Origin: Streptomyces ardesiacus
GTDB lineage: Bacteria; Actinomycetota; Actinomycetes; Streptomycetales; Streptomycetaceae
Reading direction: 5' to 3'
Assembly: GCF_003112575.1 (NCBI RefSeq)
Contig: NZ_BEWC01000007.1
Location: 558,001 to 622,000 of the forward strand
Length of the DNA stretch: 64,000 nt
Part shown: positions 35,887 to 45,311 of the stretch, piece after piece
How the letters are laid out: the number at the start of each line of letters is the position of its first letter
Position numbering within the stretch: position 1 is the first letter of the stretch
Notes under the pieces: generated by a model
Told to the model about the DNA's origin: nothing
What the model saw: the letters and a program-made list of their open reading frames with translations, nothing else
Databases searched by the model: none
Translations under genes and position numbers: made by a program

Positions 35887-37238
35887 CCGCCGAGACCCTC
35901 GCCGCCCCCGCCGCCTTCGACCCGGGCGCGGAGGCGGCCCGCGCCACCGCGGCGATCCTCCACGACACCCTGCACGGCACGGAGCGCGGCGTCGTCGTCG
36001 ACTCCCCGCCCGGCGCCGGGAAGTCCACGCTCGTGGTGCGGGCCGCACTCGAACTGGCCGGGGCGGGCCGCCCCCTGATGGTGGTGGCGCAGACCAACGC
36101 CCAGGTCGACGACCTGGTGCTGCGCCTGGCCGAGAAGAACCCGGACCTCCCGGTGGGCCGCCTGCACAGCAGCGACGCCGACCCGTACGACAAGGCGCTC
36201 GACGCACTGGAGAACGTGCGCAAGTCGGCGAAGGCCGGCGACCTCGCCGGGCTCGCGGTCGTCCTGTCGACGGCGGCGAAGTGGGCGCACGTCACGGTGG
36301 ACGAGCCGTGGCGGCACGCGATCGTCGACGAGGCGTACCAGATGCGCTCGGACTCCCTGCTCGCGGTCGCCGGGCTCTTCGAGCGGGCGCTGTTCGTGGG
36401 CGACCCGGGCCAGTTGGACCCGTTCGCGACGGTGGGCAGCGAGCAGTGGGCGGGCCTGGCCCACGACCCGTCGTCCTCGGCGGTGACGACCCTCCTCGCC
36501 CACAACCCGGGCCTCCCCCAGCACCGCCTGCCGGTCTCCTGGCGCCTGCCGGCGTCGGCGGCACGCCTGGTCTCCGACGCCTTCTACCCGTACACGCCGT
36601 TCCGCAGCGGCACGGACCACGGCGACCGGAGCCTGGCCTTCGCGGTGCCGTCGGACGGTTCGGGCCCCGACCGGGTGATCGACGAGGCGGCCGTCTCCGG
36701 CTGGGGCCTGCTGGAGCTGCCGGCCCGGCACACCCCGCGCACCGACCCGGAGGCGGTGCGGGCGGTGGCGACGGTGGTCCGGCGGCTCCTCGACCGGGAG
36801 GGCCGCTCGACGTCGGAGCGCTCCCCCGACCCCGCGCCCCTGACCGCCGCCCGCATCGCCGTGGGCACCGCGCACCGCGACCAGGCGGCCGCGGTCCGCG
36901 CGGCGCTGGCCGGCCTCGGGGTGCACGACGTGACGGTGGACACGGCCAACCGTCTCCAGGGCCGCGAGTACGACGTCACGGTCGTCCTGCACCCCCTCTC
37001 CGGCCGCCCCGACGCTACCGCCTTCCACCTGGAGACCGGCCGCCTGTGCGTCCTGACCTCCCGGCACCGGCACGCGTGCATCGTGGTCTGCCGCGAGGGC
37101 GTGGACGACCTGCTGGACGACTATCCGTCCACGGAACCGGTCCAGCTGGGGACCCTGGTGAAGTTCCCGGACGGCTGGGAGGCCAACCACGCGGTACTGG
37201 CACACCTCGCGGAACACCGGGTGGCCTGGCGGCCCTGA
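35883..37238 (+). CDS. Superfamily 1 DNA/RNA helicase (Dna2/UPF1-like)
   Basis: A 451-residue AAA_11/AAA_12-type helicase. Walker A SPPGAGKST at residues 41-49, motif Ia VVAQTNAQVDDL (about 67-78), motif II VDEAY (148-152), motif III GDPGQLDP (173-180), motif IV arginine in SWRLP (about 219), motif V ANRLQGREYD (about 365), and motif VI LTSRHRHA (about 401). The 1B barrel found in larger relatives is short or absent here. The GTG start overlaps the upstream stop (GTGA). Its last 73 bases are repeated 163 bases downstream. Confidence 0.88.
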   Translation: MTAETLAAPAAFDPGAEAARATAAILHDTLHGTERGVVVDSPPGAGKSTLVVRAALELAGAGRPLMVVAQTNAQVDDLVLRLAEKNPDLPVGRLHSSDADPYDKALDALENVRKSAKAGDLAGLAVVLSTAAKWAHVTVDEPWRHAIVDEAYQMRSDSLLAVAGLFERALFVGDPGQLDPFATVGSEQWAGLAHDPSSSAVTTLLAHNPGLPQHRLPVSWRLPASAARLVSDAFYPYTPFRSGTDHGDRSLAFAVPSDGSGPDRVIDEAAVSGWGLLELPARHTPRTDPEAVRAVATVVRRLLDREGRSTSERSPDPAPLTAARIAVGTAHRDQAAAVRAALAGLGVHDVTVDTANRLQGREYDVTVVLHPLSGRPDATAFHLETGRLCVLTSRHRHACIVVCREGVDDLLDDYPSTEPVQLGTLVKFPDGWEANHAVLAHLAEHRVAWRP

Positions 37239-37401
37239 CCGCCGCTCCGTCACAAGGGACCAGCGATGCCACCGCCCGACCCCCCGGACGGAGTCCGGCA
37301 CGCCGCCGGAGGCGGCCGAGGGATACGGCCCGGACGGCTGGGAGGCCAACCACGCGGTACTGGCACACCTCGCGGAACACCGGGTGGCGTGGCGGACGTG
37401 A
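37166..37401. repeat. Direct repeat duplicating the helicase 3' end
   Basis: Bases 37166-37238 (the last 24 codons of the helicase, including the stop) recur at 37329-37401 with three mismatches, all in the last 16 bases. The second copy is also open as PDGWEANHAV... and ends in TGA. The intervening 90 bases are open in the same frame but have no start of their own. Confidence 0.9.
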
Positions 37402-37413
37402 CGGGGCGCCGCC

Positions 37414-38211
37414 TCAGCCCGTCAGGATGCCGGTGACGTCCGTCGCCAGGACGGTCTCCTCGGCCGCCGGGACGCTCACGCGGACCGGCTTGCCCTGGTC
37501 CGACAGGGCCGTGGTCACCGTCACCCCGGCACCGGCCAGGCGCAACTCCGTGCGGGTCCGCACGAGCCGGCCGCGTGCGTCGACCCACGCGTCGGCGAAC
37601 ACGGGGATGTCGGCGCCGAGCAGGTCGCGGGCGTCGTCCGTCTTCTTCCGCACGTCTCTCGCCATCCGCAGGGTGAGCGTCTCGTGGTCGAGCGTGCCGC
37701 GGTAGTGCACGGCCCGCACGCCGTCGACGGTCTCCTCGCCCTCGCGGCGCGCGTCGCGCATCGCGGCGATCTGCCGGAGCACGTGCTCGGGGTCGTTGAC
37801 CGGGGCCCGGAGCACGTAGTGGACCTCCGCGGCGTCCCGGGACACGAGCCCCCAGGTGCCCTCGTCCAGCCCGTTGACGCCACTGACGTAGACATGGCCG
37901 TCGGAGAAGATCTCGTCCGTGTGGCTGATGCCGCCGCCCGGGAGGTCGACCGCGACGTTCCCGCGGTCGCGCGCGAAGTCGAAGTCGCCGGACACCGTCA
38001 TCGGGTACTCCTCGCCGTCGCCCTCCAGCCGGATCTCCTGGTGGAAGCGGGCCGTCCCCTGGCCGAGCGCGGTGACGGCCGCCCGCACCGCGGAGCCGTG
38101 GTCGGCGGCGGGCGACGCCGCGACGGGCTTGCCGCCGTCCTGCGCACCGCGTTCCGAGCAGCCGACGCACAGCAGCGCGGCGGCAGCGGCCAGACACAAC
38201 AGACGACGCAC
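37414..38211 (-). CDS. Putative lipoprotein (LppX/LprG-like fold)
   Basis: A 265-residue lipoprotein: basic start, hydrophobic core, lipobox LCVGC with Cys18. The body has alternating strands and resembles actinobacterial LppX/LprAFG proteins (for example the repeated G-D-F/V-D-L pattern), which bind lipids in other genera; this assignment is inference. The GTG at 38211 has GGGGAGGG eight bases upstream and begins the signal exactly; an upstream GTG at 38241 would spoil it. Confidence 0.8.
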   Translation of the reverse strand: MRRLLCLAAAAALLCVGCSERGAQDGGKPVAASPAADHGSAVRAAVTALGQGTARFHQEIRLEGDGEEYPMTVSGDFDFARDRGNVAVDLPGGGISHTDEIFSDGHVYVSGVNGLDEGTWGLVSRDAAEVHYVLRAPVNDPEHVLRQIAAMRDARREGEETVDGVRAVHYRGTLDHETLTLRMARDVRKKTDDARDLLGADIPVFADAWVDARGRLVRTRTELRLAGAGVTVTTALSDQGKPVRVSVPAAEETVLATDVTGILTG

Positions 38212-38289
38212 GACGTCCCTCCCCGATGGCTGATCGAGCACGGACCCGTGACCCCGCCCCGCCTCCGGTGATCTTACGACTCCGGCCGC

Positions 38290-38320
38290 TTGACCTGGAG
38301 CGCGCTCCAGATTCGAGGAT
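38290..38320 (+). promoter_or_regulatory. MerR-type promoter upstream of the aldo/keto reductase
   Basis: TTGACC (38290-38295) and GAGGAT (38315-38320) are separated by 19 bases, and the spacer starts with the perfect palindrome CTGGAGCGCGCTCCAG (38295-38310). An over-long spacer with a central dyad is the hallmark of promoters activated by MerR regulators, and a MerR gene lies in the same unit. Transcription would begin at or next to the reductase ATG. Confidence 0.72.
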
Positions 38321-38327
38321 GAGCGGC

Positions 38328-39263
38328 ATGGACGTCACACAGCCCCAAGCAGTCCTCGGAACCATGGACTTCGGCACCCGCGTCGCCCCCGACCGTGCCT
38401 TCGCGATCCTCGACGCCTTCGTCGCCGGCGGCGGCGTCTGGCTCGACACCGCCAACTGCTACGCCTTCTGGACCGACCCCGACGGCGTGGGCGGCGCCAG
38501 CGAGCGCGTCATCGGCGCCTGGCTCCGGTCCCGCCCCGGCATGCGCGACGCGGTGCGGATCGCGACGAAGGTCCGCCACAACCCGCTCGTGCCGCACTCC
38601 CCGGAGACCGCCGAGGGCCTCTCGGCGCACGCCGTGCACGCCGGTGCGGAGGGGAGCCTTCGGCGTCTCGGGGTCGATCACGTCGACCTGCTCTGGGCGC
38701 ACGCGGAGGACCGCACCGTGCCGCTGGAGGAAACGGTGGACGCCTTCGGCGAGTTGGTCGCGAAGGGGGCCGTGCTGCGGGTCGGGGCGGCGAACCACGC
38801 CGCCTGGCGCGTGGAGCGGGCCCGGTCGCTCGCGCGGGAACGGGGCGTGGAACCGTGGACGTCGCTGCAACTGCGCCACTCGCTCGCCCAGCCGCGCCCC
38901 CTCACCCCCCTCGCCGAGGGCGGCCACCGCATGCTCACCCCCGACGACCTGGACCTCGCGCGGTCGGAGGGGCTCGCGGTGTGGTCGTACACCTCGCTGC
39001 TGTGGGGTTCCTACGTGCGCGCCGACAAGCCGCTTCCGTCCACCTATGATCACCCCGGGACCACCCGGGTGCTCGCGGTCCTGGAGGACGTCGCCAACGA
39101 ACTGTCGGCGACGCGGAACCAGGTCGTCCTGGCCTGGCTGATGCACCAGGGGATCGATCCCATCGTCGGCGCGAGCCGGGTGGACCAGGTCGAGGAAGCG
39201 CTGGCCGCCCGCGGGACACGGCTCACCGACGCGCACATGGCGCGCTTCGCCGAAGCGCGGTAG
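38328..39263 (+). CDS. Aldo/keto reductase
   Basis: A 311-residue TIM-barrel NADPH-dependent oxidoreductase. The catalytic tetrad is complete: Asp40 and Tyr45 (LDTANCY), Lys81 (ATKV), and His125 (WAHAED). The C-terminal IVGASRVDQVEEAL segment is the cofactor-binding signature. The ATG at 38328 is favoured; an ATG at 38319 sits on the -10 region. It probably forms an operon with the MerR gene 23 bases downstream, which may sense the reductase's substrate. Confidence 0.88.
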   Translation: MDVTQPQAVLGTMDFGTRVAPDRAFAILDAFVAGGGVWLDTANCYAFWTDPDGVGGASERVIGAWLRSRPGMRDAVRIATKVRHNPLVPHSPETAEGLSAHAVHAGAEGSLRRLGVDHVDLLWAHAEDRTVPLEETVDAFGELVAKGAVLRVGAANHAAWRVERARSLARERGVEPWTSLQLRHSLAQPRPLTPLAEGGHRMLTPDDLDLARSEGLAVWSYTSLLWGSYVRADKPLPSTYDHPGTTRVLAVLEDVANELSATRNQVVLAWLMHQGIDPIVGASRVDQVEEALAARGTRLTDAHMARFAEAR

Positions 39264-39286
39264 CGACGGTCACAGAAGGGGCCTCC

Positions 39287-39634
39287 ATGACCACCCTCAC
39301 CCCGGCGGCGGCCGCCGAGCGCACCGGCGTCTCCCTCGACACGCTGCGGTACTACGAGCGCGAGGGCCTCATCGGCCCGGTCCGGCGCTCCGCCGGGGGC
39401 CACCGGGAGTACACCGAGGACGACGTCTTCTGGATCGGCCTGGTGACGTGCTTCCGCGAGGCCGGCCTCGGCATAGCGGACCTGCGGCAGTTCGTCGCCG
39501 TCCTGCGCGCCGAGCACACGCCGCAGGAGCGGGTCGCCTTCCTGCGCGAGCGTCGCGGCGCCCTGGAGGAGCGGGTTGCGGCGCTGAGGAAGGCCATAGG
39601 GGTGCTCGACGAGAAGATCGCCTACTACGGCTGA
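39287..39634 (+). CDS. MerR-family transcriptional regulator
   Basis: A 115-residue regulator: N-terminal winged helix-turn-helix (VSLDTLRYYEREGLIGPVRR, about residues 15-34), then a coiled-coil dimerisation helix. It has no cysteine pattern of metal or redox sensors and almost no effector domain, which fits the small aldehyde/drug-responsive subgroup. It very likely controls the MerR-type promoter upstream of the aldo/keto reductase. Confidence 0.88.
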   Translation: MTTLTPAAAAERTGVSLDTLRYYEREGLIGPVRRSAGGHREYTEDDVFWIGLVTCFREAGLGIADLRQFVAVLRAEHTPQERVAFLRERRGALEERVAALRKAIGVLDEKIAYYG

Positions 39635-39728
39635 GCACGCCCCCGCGCGCCGCGCTTCCGGGAACTGCTGCGGCACCCGGCCGGTGGCCGTACGGTCGGA
39701 CTCGAACGGCTACCGAGGAGGCCTTCCG

Positions 39729-40295
39729 ATGCGCAGGGTGACCTATGCGATGAACACGTCCCTGGACGGGTTCGTCGTCGACCCGGACGGCGGCATCGAC
39801 TGGGGCGACCCGGACGAGGAGGTCTTCCGTCACTTCACCGACGAGCTGCGGCGGACCGGCGTCCACCTGCTGGGCCGACGGCTGTACGAGACGATGCTGT
39901 ACTGGGACACGGCCGGGCAGGACGGGTCGCTCGACGCCGCGGAGCTGGAGTGGGCCGCGCTGTGGAAGGCGCTCCCGAAGGTGGTGTTCTCCAGGACGCT
40001 GACGTCGGTGCGGGGCACCAACACCCGCCTGGCCTCCGGCACCGTGGCCGCCGAGATCGAGCGACTGCGGGCCGAGCCCGGGGAGGGCGAGATCGCGATC
40101 GGCGGCGCGACCCTGGCCGCCGAGGCGGCCGCCGCGGACCTGATCGACGAGTACCGGACCATGATCCACCCCGTACTCGTCGGCGGCGGCACCCCGTACT
40201 TCCCCCACCACGAGCGCCGGGTGAACCTCGAACTCGTCGAGCACCGCACCTTCGGCTCCCGCGTCACCTACCTGCGCCACCGCGTGACCCGCTGA
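39729..40295 (+). CDS. Dihydrofolate reductase-family protein (RibD C-terminal domain)
   Basis: A 188-residue protein of the RibD-C/YyaP group of DHFR-fold reductases. The first strand MRRVTYAMNTSLDGFVVD and the NADPH-binding region GEIAIGGATLAAEA are typical. The ATG at 39729 has GAGGAGG upstream. Such proteins are common stand-alone reductases with unknown substrate, so no pathway is assigned. Confidence 0.82.
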   Translation: MRRVTYAMNTSLDGFVVDPDGGIDWGDPDEEVFRHFTDELRRTGVHLLGRRLYETMLYWDTAGQDGSLDAAELEWAALWKALPKVVFSRTLTSVRGTNTRLASGTVAAEIERLRAEPGEGEIAIGGATLAAEAAAADLIDEYRTMIHPVLVGGGTPYFPHHERRVNLELVEHRTFGSRVTYLRHRVTR

Positions 40296-40419
40296 CCCGG
40301 CCCGTGCGCGCCCCGACCCGCCGGGAATAACCGGAGACCCCCTCCTGTTACGAGCGCAGCGACCCGCGCAGGAACGCTGCGCGCGCCACGGACACGTCGA
40401 GCACAGGAGGCCCCCCGTC

Positions 40420-41495
<1,076 letters not shown>

Positions 41496-41520
<25 letters not shown>

Positions 41521-43376
41521 ACCCCGGCGGGGCCGCCGGGACCGGCGGAGCCCAGCAGCGCGGAGATGCGGTCCGGCGCCACCGGCCGGGAGTAGAGCCA
41601 CCCCTGGCCGGTGTCGCAGCCGATGCGGCGCAGGCGGCTCGCCTGGTCGGAGGTCTCCACGCACTCGGCGGTGACGGTGAGGCCGAGGCGGTGGGCGAGC
41701 TGGACCATCGCCTCGACGATGACCTCGTCGGCCGGGTTGGCGGGCCCGGCGCCGTCGGACACGGTGTCGTACTGGAAGCCCCGCACGAACGCGCCGTCCA
41801 GTTTCAGCACCGAGACCGGCAGCCGGCTGAGGTAGGCCAGGTTCGAGTAGCCGGTGCCGAAGTCGTCGATGGCGATGTGGACGCCCATGTCGCTGAGCGC
41901 CTTGAGGACCTGGAGCGGGCGTCCGGCCGAGCCCATCACCGCCGACTCGGTCAGTTCCAGCTGCAGCAGGTCGGGGGCGAGGCCCGTCTCCTCCAGGGTG
42001 CGGGCCACGTCCGCGACCAGGTCGGAGTCCCAGACCTGGCGCACGGCCACGTTGACGCTGACGAAGATCGGCGGCTCGCCGGGGTGGGCCAGCTGCCAGC
42101 GGCGGGCCTGGTGGCAGGCGGTGCGCAGGATCCAGCGGCCGAGGGGAACGATCGATCCATCCTCCTCCGCCAGTGCGATGAACCGATTCGGCGCCAGTAC
42201 GCCGAACTGGGGATGGTTCCAGCGGATGAGCGCCTCGACGCCGCGCACCCGGCCGTCCGCCATGCCGACCAGCGGCTGGTACTCGAGCGCGAACTCGCCG
42301 CGCTCGATGGCGGGACGGAGCGTGGCGGCCAGTGCCTGGCGGGTCATGCGGTTGGCGTTGCGCTCGGGGTCGAAGAGGGTCCAGCGGGCCCGGCCGTCGG
42401 CCTTGGCCCAGTACAGGGTGGTGTCGGCGGCCTGCATCAGGGCGGTGGGGGTGGTGCCGGCGGTGTGGCGTTCGACGACGCCGACCGAGGCGGTGACCGA
42501 CAGCCGCCGGTCGCAGAGCTCGAAGGGCGGCTGGAGGGCGGCCAGGACCGATCCGGCCAGGTCGGCGAGTTGGTCGGTGCCGGTGGAGTCCTCGACCAGG
42601 AGGGCGAACTCGTCCCCGCCGAGCCGGGCCACCAGGGGTGCGCCGGACCGGGCGTGGGCGGCCTCCTCCGCGCACCTGGTCAGCCGTTCGGCCACGGCGG
42701 CGAGCAGCCGGTCGCCGACCCGGTGGCCGTGGGTGTCGTTGACGGCCTTGAAGCCGTCCAGGTCGAGGTAGCACACGCCGATCCGGCCGGTGCCGCCGTT
42801 CTCGTACGACTCCGCCTCCAACGCCGCCGTCAGGCGTTCGAAGAACAGGGCGCGGTTGGGCAGCCGGGTGACCGGGTCGTGCATCTGGAGGTGGCGCAGC
42901 CGCGCCTGGAGCTCGCGCCGGGCACTGACGTCGGCGACGGAGAGCAGCAGCCCCGGGGCGTCCCCGGACTCCCCGGCGTCGGCCAGCGGTTCGACCGTGA
43001 CCTGCGCCCACAGGGAGTGTCCGTCGGCCTGCTTGAGCCGTCGCGTGCAGCGCAGCCGGGACCGGTGCCCGCGCAGCACCTCGCGGTAGGCGTGCCAGGT
43101 GCCGGCGTCGGAGGCGAGGTCGACGAGGTCGGCCGCCGCGCAGCCGGCGAGCGCGGCCGGGTCGGTGCCGAGCAGGGTGCCCAGGGAGTCGTTGGCGCTG
43201 ACGACCAGGCCCTCGGTGTCGACGACGGCCATGGCGAGCGGGGCCGTGGCGAACACCGAGCGGTAGGCGGAGGGTTCCGCACGCCCGGTACGAGGAGCCA
43301 GACGTTCGTCACGTTCCGTGACGGCCGACGGGCTGGGGTCTGCCGCGGGCGCCGGCCCTTCGGAGGTTCCGTTCAC
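41496..43376 (-). CDS. cdgA: PAS-GGDEF-EAL cyclic di-GMP protein CdgA
   Basis: A 626-residue cytoplasmic protein: PAS domain (about 30-150), GGDEF domain with the intact active site RLGGDEFALL (about residue 265) and EAL domain (GVEALIRW near 375; catalytic acidic residues and the DDFGTGYSNL loop present). Both diguanylate cyclase and phosphodiesterase motifs look intact. In S. coelicolor CdgA influences development and antibiotic production and is a BldD target. The GTG at 43376 has GGGAG upstream; an ATG at 43442 is possible. A BldD-like box lies upstream and a second one inside the gene. Confidence 0.88.
43309..43321. promoter_or_regulatory. BldD-like box inside the 5' end of cdgA
   Basis: TCACGTTCCGTGA is a perfect palindrome fitting TNAC-N5-GTNA, the core of BldD sites. 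It falls about 55 bases into the coding region if the GTG at 43376 is the start. Confidence 0.55.
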
Positions 43377-43556
43377 CGCTCGCTCCCGCAGTGCCTCGAT
43401 CTCTGTTCGTGCTCTGTTCGTGCAGGAAAGTGTGCCGATCATAGAGGCTGACACCGGGCCCTTCCAGCCGCCGTTCCGCGCCGCGGACCGAGTGGCCCCT
43501 CCGGCCGATCGTTTCTGCTCACACCTGGACGGGTCCGTCACCCCTCCGACCAGTTG

Positions 43557-43569
43557 TGACGTTCCGTGA
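43557..43569. promoter_or_regulatory. BldD-like box upstream of cdgA
   Basis: TGACGTTCCGTGA fits the BldD core TNAC-N5-GTNA and shares ACGTTCCGTGA with the intragenic site 248 bases away. It lies between divergent cdgA and the M6-type protease gene, about 180 bases before the cdgA GTG. Confidence 0.6.
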
Positions 43570-43708
43570 GTGACTTCGGAATGTCGGCCGGGAGAACTCC
43601 GGCGAAACCCCGGCCCGCTCACCCATCCGGTGCAGGCGAACAGGGCGCAGTACGACAATCATGCACAAGCTGGGTGCGGTGTCCCGTCAACCGTGTCCGG
43701 AGGTCCAT

Positions 43709-45013
43709 GTGCCGCGCCAGCTTCCCCTGAGGCGGCTTCGCCGGGAGGCGGGCCCGGCGCGGACGGCGCGGTCGAGGCTGCGCAGCACCGCCGCGGTGTG
43801 CACCACGATGTCGGCGCTCGCCGCGACCTCCCTGATCGCCGCGCCCTCGGTCGCCGAGCCCTTCTCCCCGGAGCCCTGCGCGCTCCAGCGCACCGACGCG
43901 CACCACTCCGAGGGCCTGGACACCTGGAACGCCGCCTACCCGCGCCCGGCCCGGACCCTGGACGCCGTCATGGTGTTCCTGTCCTTCCCCGACTCCCAGC
44001 CGCTCACGTCCCCGGCCGAACTCACCGCCGACCACTTCCCCACCACGAGCGACTTCTTCCGGCGGGCCTCCTACGGCGCCTTCACGATCCGCCCGCACCC
44101 GTTGCGGGAGTGGATCCGGATGCCGAGCCCGTCGACGTCGTACGCCATACGGCGTGACTGGAGCCCCGAGCACCGGGCCGCCTACCTGCGCGACGCGCTG
44201 GCCGCGGCCGACCCGCACGTGGACTTCTCCCGGTTCGACGTCGTCTACTTCGTCGCGGATCCGGACGCGCCCGGGGTGGACTCCGACGCCACGAAGGTCG
44301 TCAATCTGGACACGCCGCTGCGGGCCGACGGCACGGACATCCGGCGGGTCGTCACGGTCTTCGAGAACCATCCGCCGGACCGGCTGGTCCTGGCCCACGA
44401 GACGGGGCACGTCTTCGACCTGCCCGACCTGTACCACCGTCCGGTCGACAGCAAGGGCGACTGGGACACGTACGTCGGCGACTGGGACCTGATGGGCAGC
44501 CAGTTCGGGCTCGCCCCGGACCTCCTGGGCTGGCACAAATGGAAGCTGGGCTGGCTGCAGCCCCGGCAGGTGGCGTGCGTACGGGGCAGCGGGCCGACCC
44601 GGCTGACGCTGGAGCCGCTGGGGGCGGGGCCGGGCGTGGTGGTGGCCGGTGCCGCCGGCGCGCCGGCCTTCGGCCTCGGGCGGGGCACGAAGCTGGCGGT
44701 GGTGCGCACGGGCGCGGACAGCGTGCTCGCCTTCGAGGTGCGCACGCCGGTCGGCAACGACGCCTCCGCCTGCCGGGCGGGGGTGCTGGTCTACCGGGTG
44801 CGCAGCGGAGCACAGTCGGGGGGCGGTCCGGTCCAGGTCGTCGACGCCCACCCGCACACCAGGGCCTGCTGGGCCTCCTCGGTCTACCCCCCGCTCGCCG
44901 ACGCCCCGGTGGGCCTGGGCGAAAGCTTCACGGTGCCGGGCGACCACGTGCGCGTGGAGGTGGAGGACCGCACGGAGTCGGGCACCTGGACCGTACGCAT
45001 CACACCCGGCTGA
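43709..45013 (+). CDS. Secreted M6-type metalloprotease
   Basis: A 434-residue exported protein. A long basic N-terminus (about 35 residues) precedes a hydrophobic segment (TMSALAATSLIAAPSVA), which is a signal peptide. The peptidase domain has the zinc motif LAHETGHVFDLPD with HExxH and a downstream aspartate, plus YVGDWDLMGS as the third zone of immune-inhibitor A-like (M6) enzymes. The GTG at 43709 has GGAGG five bases upstream. The last codons fall in a 20-bp tandem duplication. Confidence 0.85.
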   Translation: MPRQLPLRRLRREAGPARTARSRLRSTAAVCTTMSALAATSLIAAPSVAEPFSPEPCALQRTDAHHSEGLDTWNAAYPRPARTLDAVMVFLSFPDSQPLTSPAELTADHFPTTSDFFRRASYGAFTIRPHPLREWIRMPSPSTSYAIRRDWSPEHRAAYLRDALAAADPHVDFSRFDVVYFVADPDAPGVDSDATKVVNLDTPLRADGTDIRRVVTVFENHPPDRLVLAHETGHVFDLPDLYHRPVDSKGDWDTYVGDWDLMGSQFGLAPDLLGWHKWKLGWLQPRQVACVRGSGPTRLTLEPLGAGPGVVVAGAAGAPAFGLGRGTKLAVVRTGADSVLAFEVRTPVGNDASACRAGVLVYRVRSGAQSGGGPVQVVDAHPHTRACWASSVYPPLADAPVGLGESFTVPGDHVRVEVEDRTESGTWTVRITPG

Positions 45014-45035
45014 CCCGCATCACACCCGGCCGACC
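44996..45035. repeat. 20-bp tandem duplication at the protease stop codon
   Basis: CGCATCACACCCGGCTGACC at 44996-45015 is repeated with one change at 45016-45035. The first copy encodes the last protein residues and the TGA stop. Confidence 0.85.
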
Positions 45036-45187
45036 CACATCCCCCGGCGCACGGACACCCTTGTGAGCCCGGCGCCCCTCCGGACCACAACGACACCTGG
45101 GCCGGCCCCGCACCCCCGGACCACCGCGCAGGGGGGTGTGGGTGGCGAAGCCCCCGCACCGCGCGGCGAAGCCGCGCAGAAACAACG

Positions 45188-45229
45188 ATGGCGAGGTGGT
45201 TCGCGCTTTCCGCGAACACGCCTCGCCAT
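45188..45229 (-). terminator. Imperfect hairpin downstream of tRNA-Lys
   Basis: ATGGCGAGG (45188-45196) pairs with CCTCGCCAT (45221-45229), and GTTCGCG (45199-45205) with CGCGAAC (45211-45217). It is placed to terminate the minus-strand tRNA and possibly the protease gene. Confidence 0.6.
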
Positions 45230-45237
45230 CGCCATCG

Positions 45238-45311
45238 TGCGCCGCCAGGGACTCGAACCCCGGACCCGCTGATTAAGAGTCAGCTGCTCTAACCAACTGA
45301 GCTAGCGGCGC
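45238..45311 (-). tRNA. tRNA-Lys (anticodon CTT), copy 1
   Basis: A 74-base cloverleaf with acceptor stem GCGCCGC/GCGGCGC, anticodon loop ACTCTTAAT with CTT, T-arm GGGTTCGAGTCCC, and discriminator A. It is identical in sequence to the two plus-strand copies at 57530 and 60899. CCA is not encoded. The stop codon of the upstream gene lies inside its 5' end. Confidence 0.96.

Noticed and set aside
37239..37401. Possible separate small gene formed by the duplicated helicase tail
   Set aside because: The frame is open but has no start codon or ribosome-binding site of its own; it is treated as a duplication remnant.
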